Source: Vibrio sonorensis (lineage in GTDB: Bacteria; Pseudomonadota; Gammaproteobacteria; Enterobacterales; Vibrionaceae). From it: DNA of 64,000 bases. The stretch is taken from assembly GCF_001854765.1 (NCBI RefSeq), contig NZ_LJJE01000092.1, forward strand, positions 186,001 through 250,000, written 5' to 3'. Shown piece after piece: positions 63,506 to 64,000 of the stretch. The position numbers and the translations under genes were made by a program. Below the pieces are notes generated by a model. It made no database searches, was not told the DNA's origin, and saw nothing but the letters and a program-made list of their open reading frames with translations. Position 1 is the stretch's first letter. Every line of letters begins with the position of its first letter.

Positions 63506-64000
63506 ATGCAGAGCTTGTTGTTTTGTCGAACAATCGGATTAGCGATCCTTATTGCTTCTAAAAGTGCTTATTCCGTTTCCTACCAAACGCCTATTCCCGT
63601 TTCACCATCCGTCCAACAAGAGAAGGCAAGAGAGCAAGGAGAGCGAATCAAAAGGCTTGAAGAAGAAACGACGGCTTTGCGAGCGCTCGAACCAATAGAG
63701 AGCCTACCCGAAGTGACCATCAATATCGATGAACCCTGTTTTCAAATCAACAACATCAGTTTTGAAGGAAACGACACGCTAAGTATGAGACACTGTTGTA
63801 TTCACTAGAATTTGAACCTGCTTGTATTGGTATCTCTACCATTAATGCTTACCTTCGCACACTCACCAACACGTACATCGAAAGGGGATATGTCACCACT
63901 CGGGCCTACCTTACGCCACAGGATTTGTCGTCAAGTATTCTGACTATTGTGATCGTTGAAGGCGAACTAGAGAGTTTACGGTTAAATGAAGAAGAAACGT
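63506..64000 (+). pseudogene. TpsB/ShlB/FhaC-type two-partner secretion transporter, start only, frameshifted
   Basis: Outer-membrane pore that secretes a large TpsA exoprotein. A signal peptide (MQSLLFCRTIGLAILIASKSAYS) from ATG 63506 with AGGGA upstream is followed by a coiled region (QQEKAREQGERIKRLEEE) and the start of the first POTRA domain (CFQINNISFEGNDTL). The frame breaks at 63785; adding an A gives LSNETLLYSLEFEPACIG and then INAYLRTLTNTYIERGYVTTRAYLTPQDL, typical POTRA. The window ends before the barrel. Confidence 0.85.

Noticed and set aside
1..64000. CRISPR arrays, rRNA or tRNA genes, insertion sequences
   Set aside because: No regular repeat-spacer pattern, no rRNA or tRNA signature and no transposase were seen on either strand.

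Overview
The window is chromosomal DNA of a marine gammaproteobacterium, almost certainly a Vibrio. Evidence: a K139/P2-type vibriophage prophage, Vibrio-type Lpp, ArfA and YaeQ proteins, a pstSCAB operon behind Pho-box-like repeats, NorR, a KefB/KefG-like pair, and a high density of c-di-GMP proteins. All calls come from reading the sequence; no database search was run.

Positions 1 to about 22.8 kb are the right part of a P2/K139-like prophage. From the left: the end of the replication (gpA-type) gene, a solitary cytosine-C5 methyltransferase, an XRE regulator on the opposite strand, a small gene directly behind a near-consensus LexA box, and a double-domain Ogr/Delta-type late activator. 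The packaging genes (portal and large terminase, minus strand) diverge from scaffold, capsid, small terminase, head and tail completion, sheath, tube, lysis-like genes, a tail chaperone with a -1 frameshift site, tape measure, baseplate, tail fibre, hub and spike. Integrase and CI-type repressor lie outside the window to the left. The right attachment site should lie in the gene-free stretch 22.8-23.4 kb.

From 23.4 to 64 kb is host chromosome. Regions: lpp and a DEAD-box helicase (23.7-25.7 kb); phosphate uptake pstSCAB (26-29.6 kb); ugd (29.8-31.2 kb); a diguanylate cyclase with a molybdopterin-fold partner, YjiH, YoaK and GFA proteins (31.3-35.8 kb); a CBM48 protein, an M23 peptidase and a GGDEF-EAL protein (36.5-40.1 kb); a block of transporters and redox proteins (LysR, Bcr-type MFS, glutaredoxin, two EamA carriers, MATE, KefB/KefG; 40.3-49.8 kb); a GAF-GGDEF cyclase, HAD hydrolase, glutaredoxin, and NorR divergent from a DUF3088 protein (50-54 kb); a possible metal-related membrane pair behind a Fur-like site (54.3-55.7 kb); YaeQ, cold-shock protein, ArfA with its non-stop hairpin, ThrE-type exporter (56-59.3 kb); PBP5-type carboxypeptidase, small Vibrio proteins, and the start of a TpsB/ShlB-type secretion protein cut by the window end.

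Nine otherwise well-conserved genes are broken by eleven single-base losses, nearly all in homopolymers. Restoring one base at each site rebuilds a normal-length protein wherever the gene is complete in the window. This looks like uncorrected long-read sequencing error rather than gene decay. It contrasts with the genuine programmed frameshift in the phage tail chaperone.
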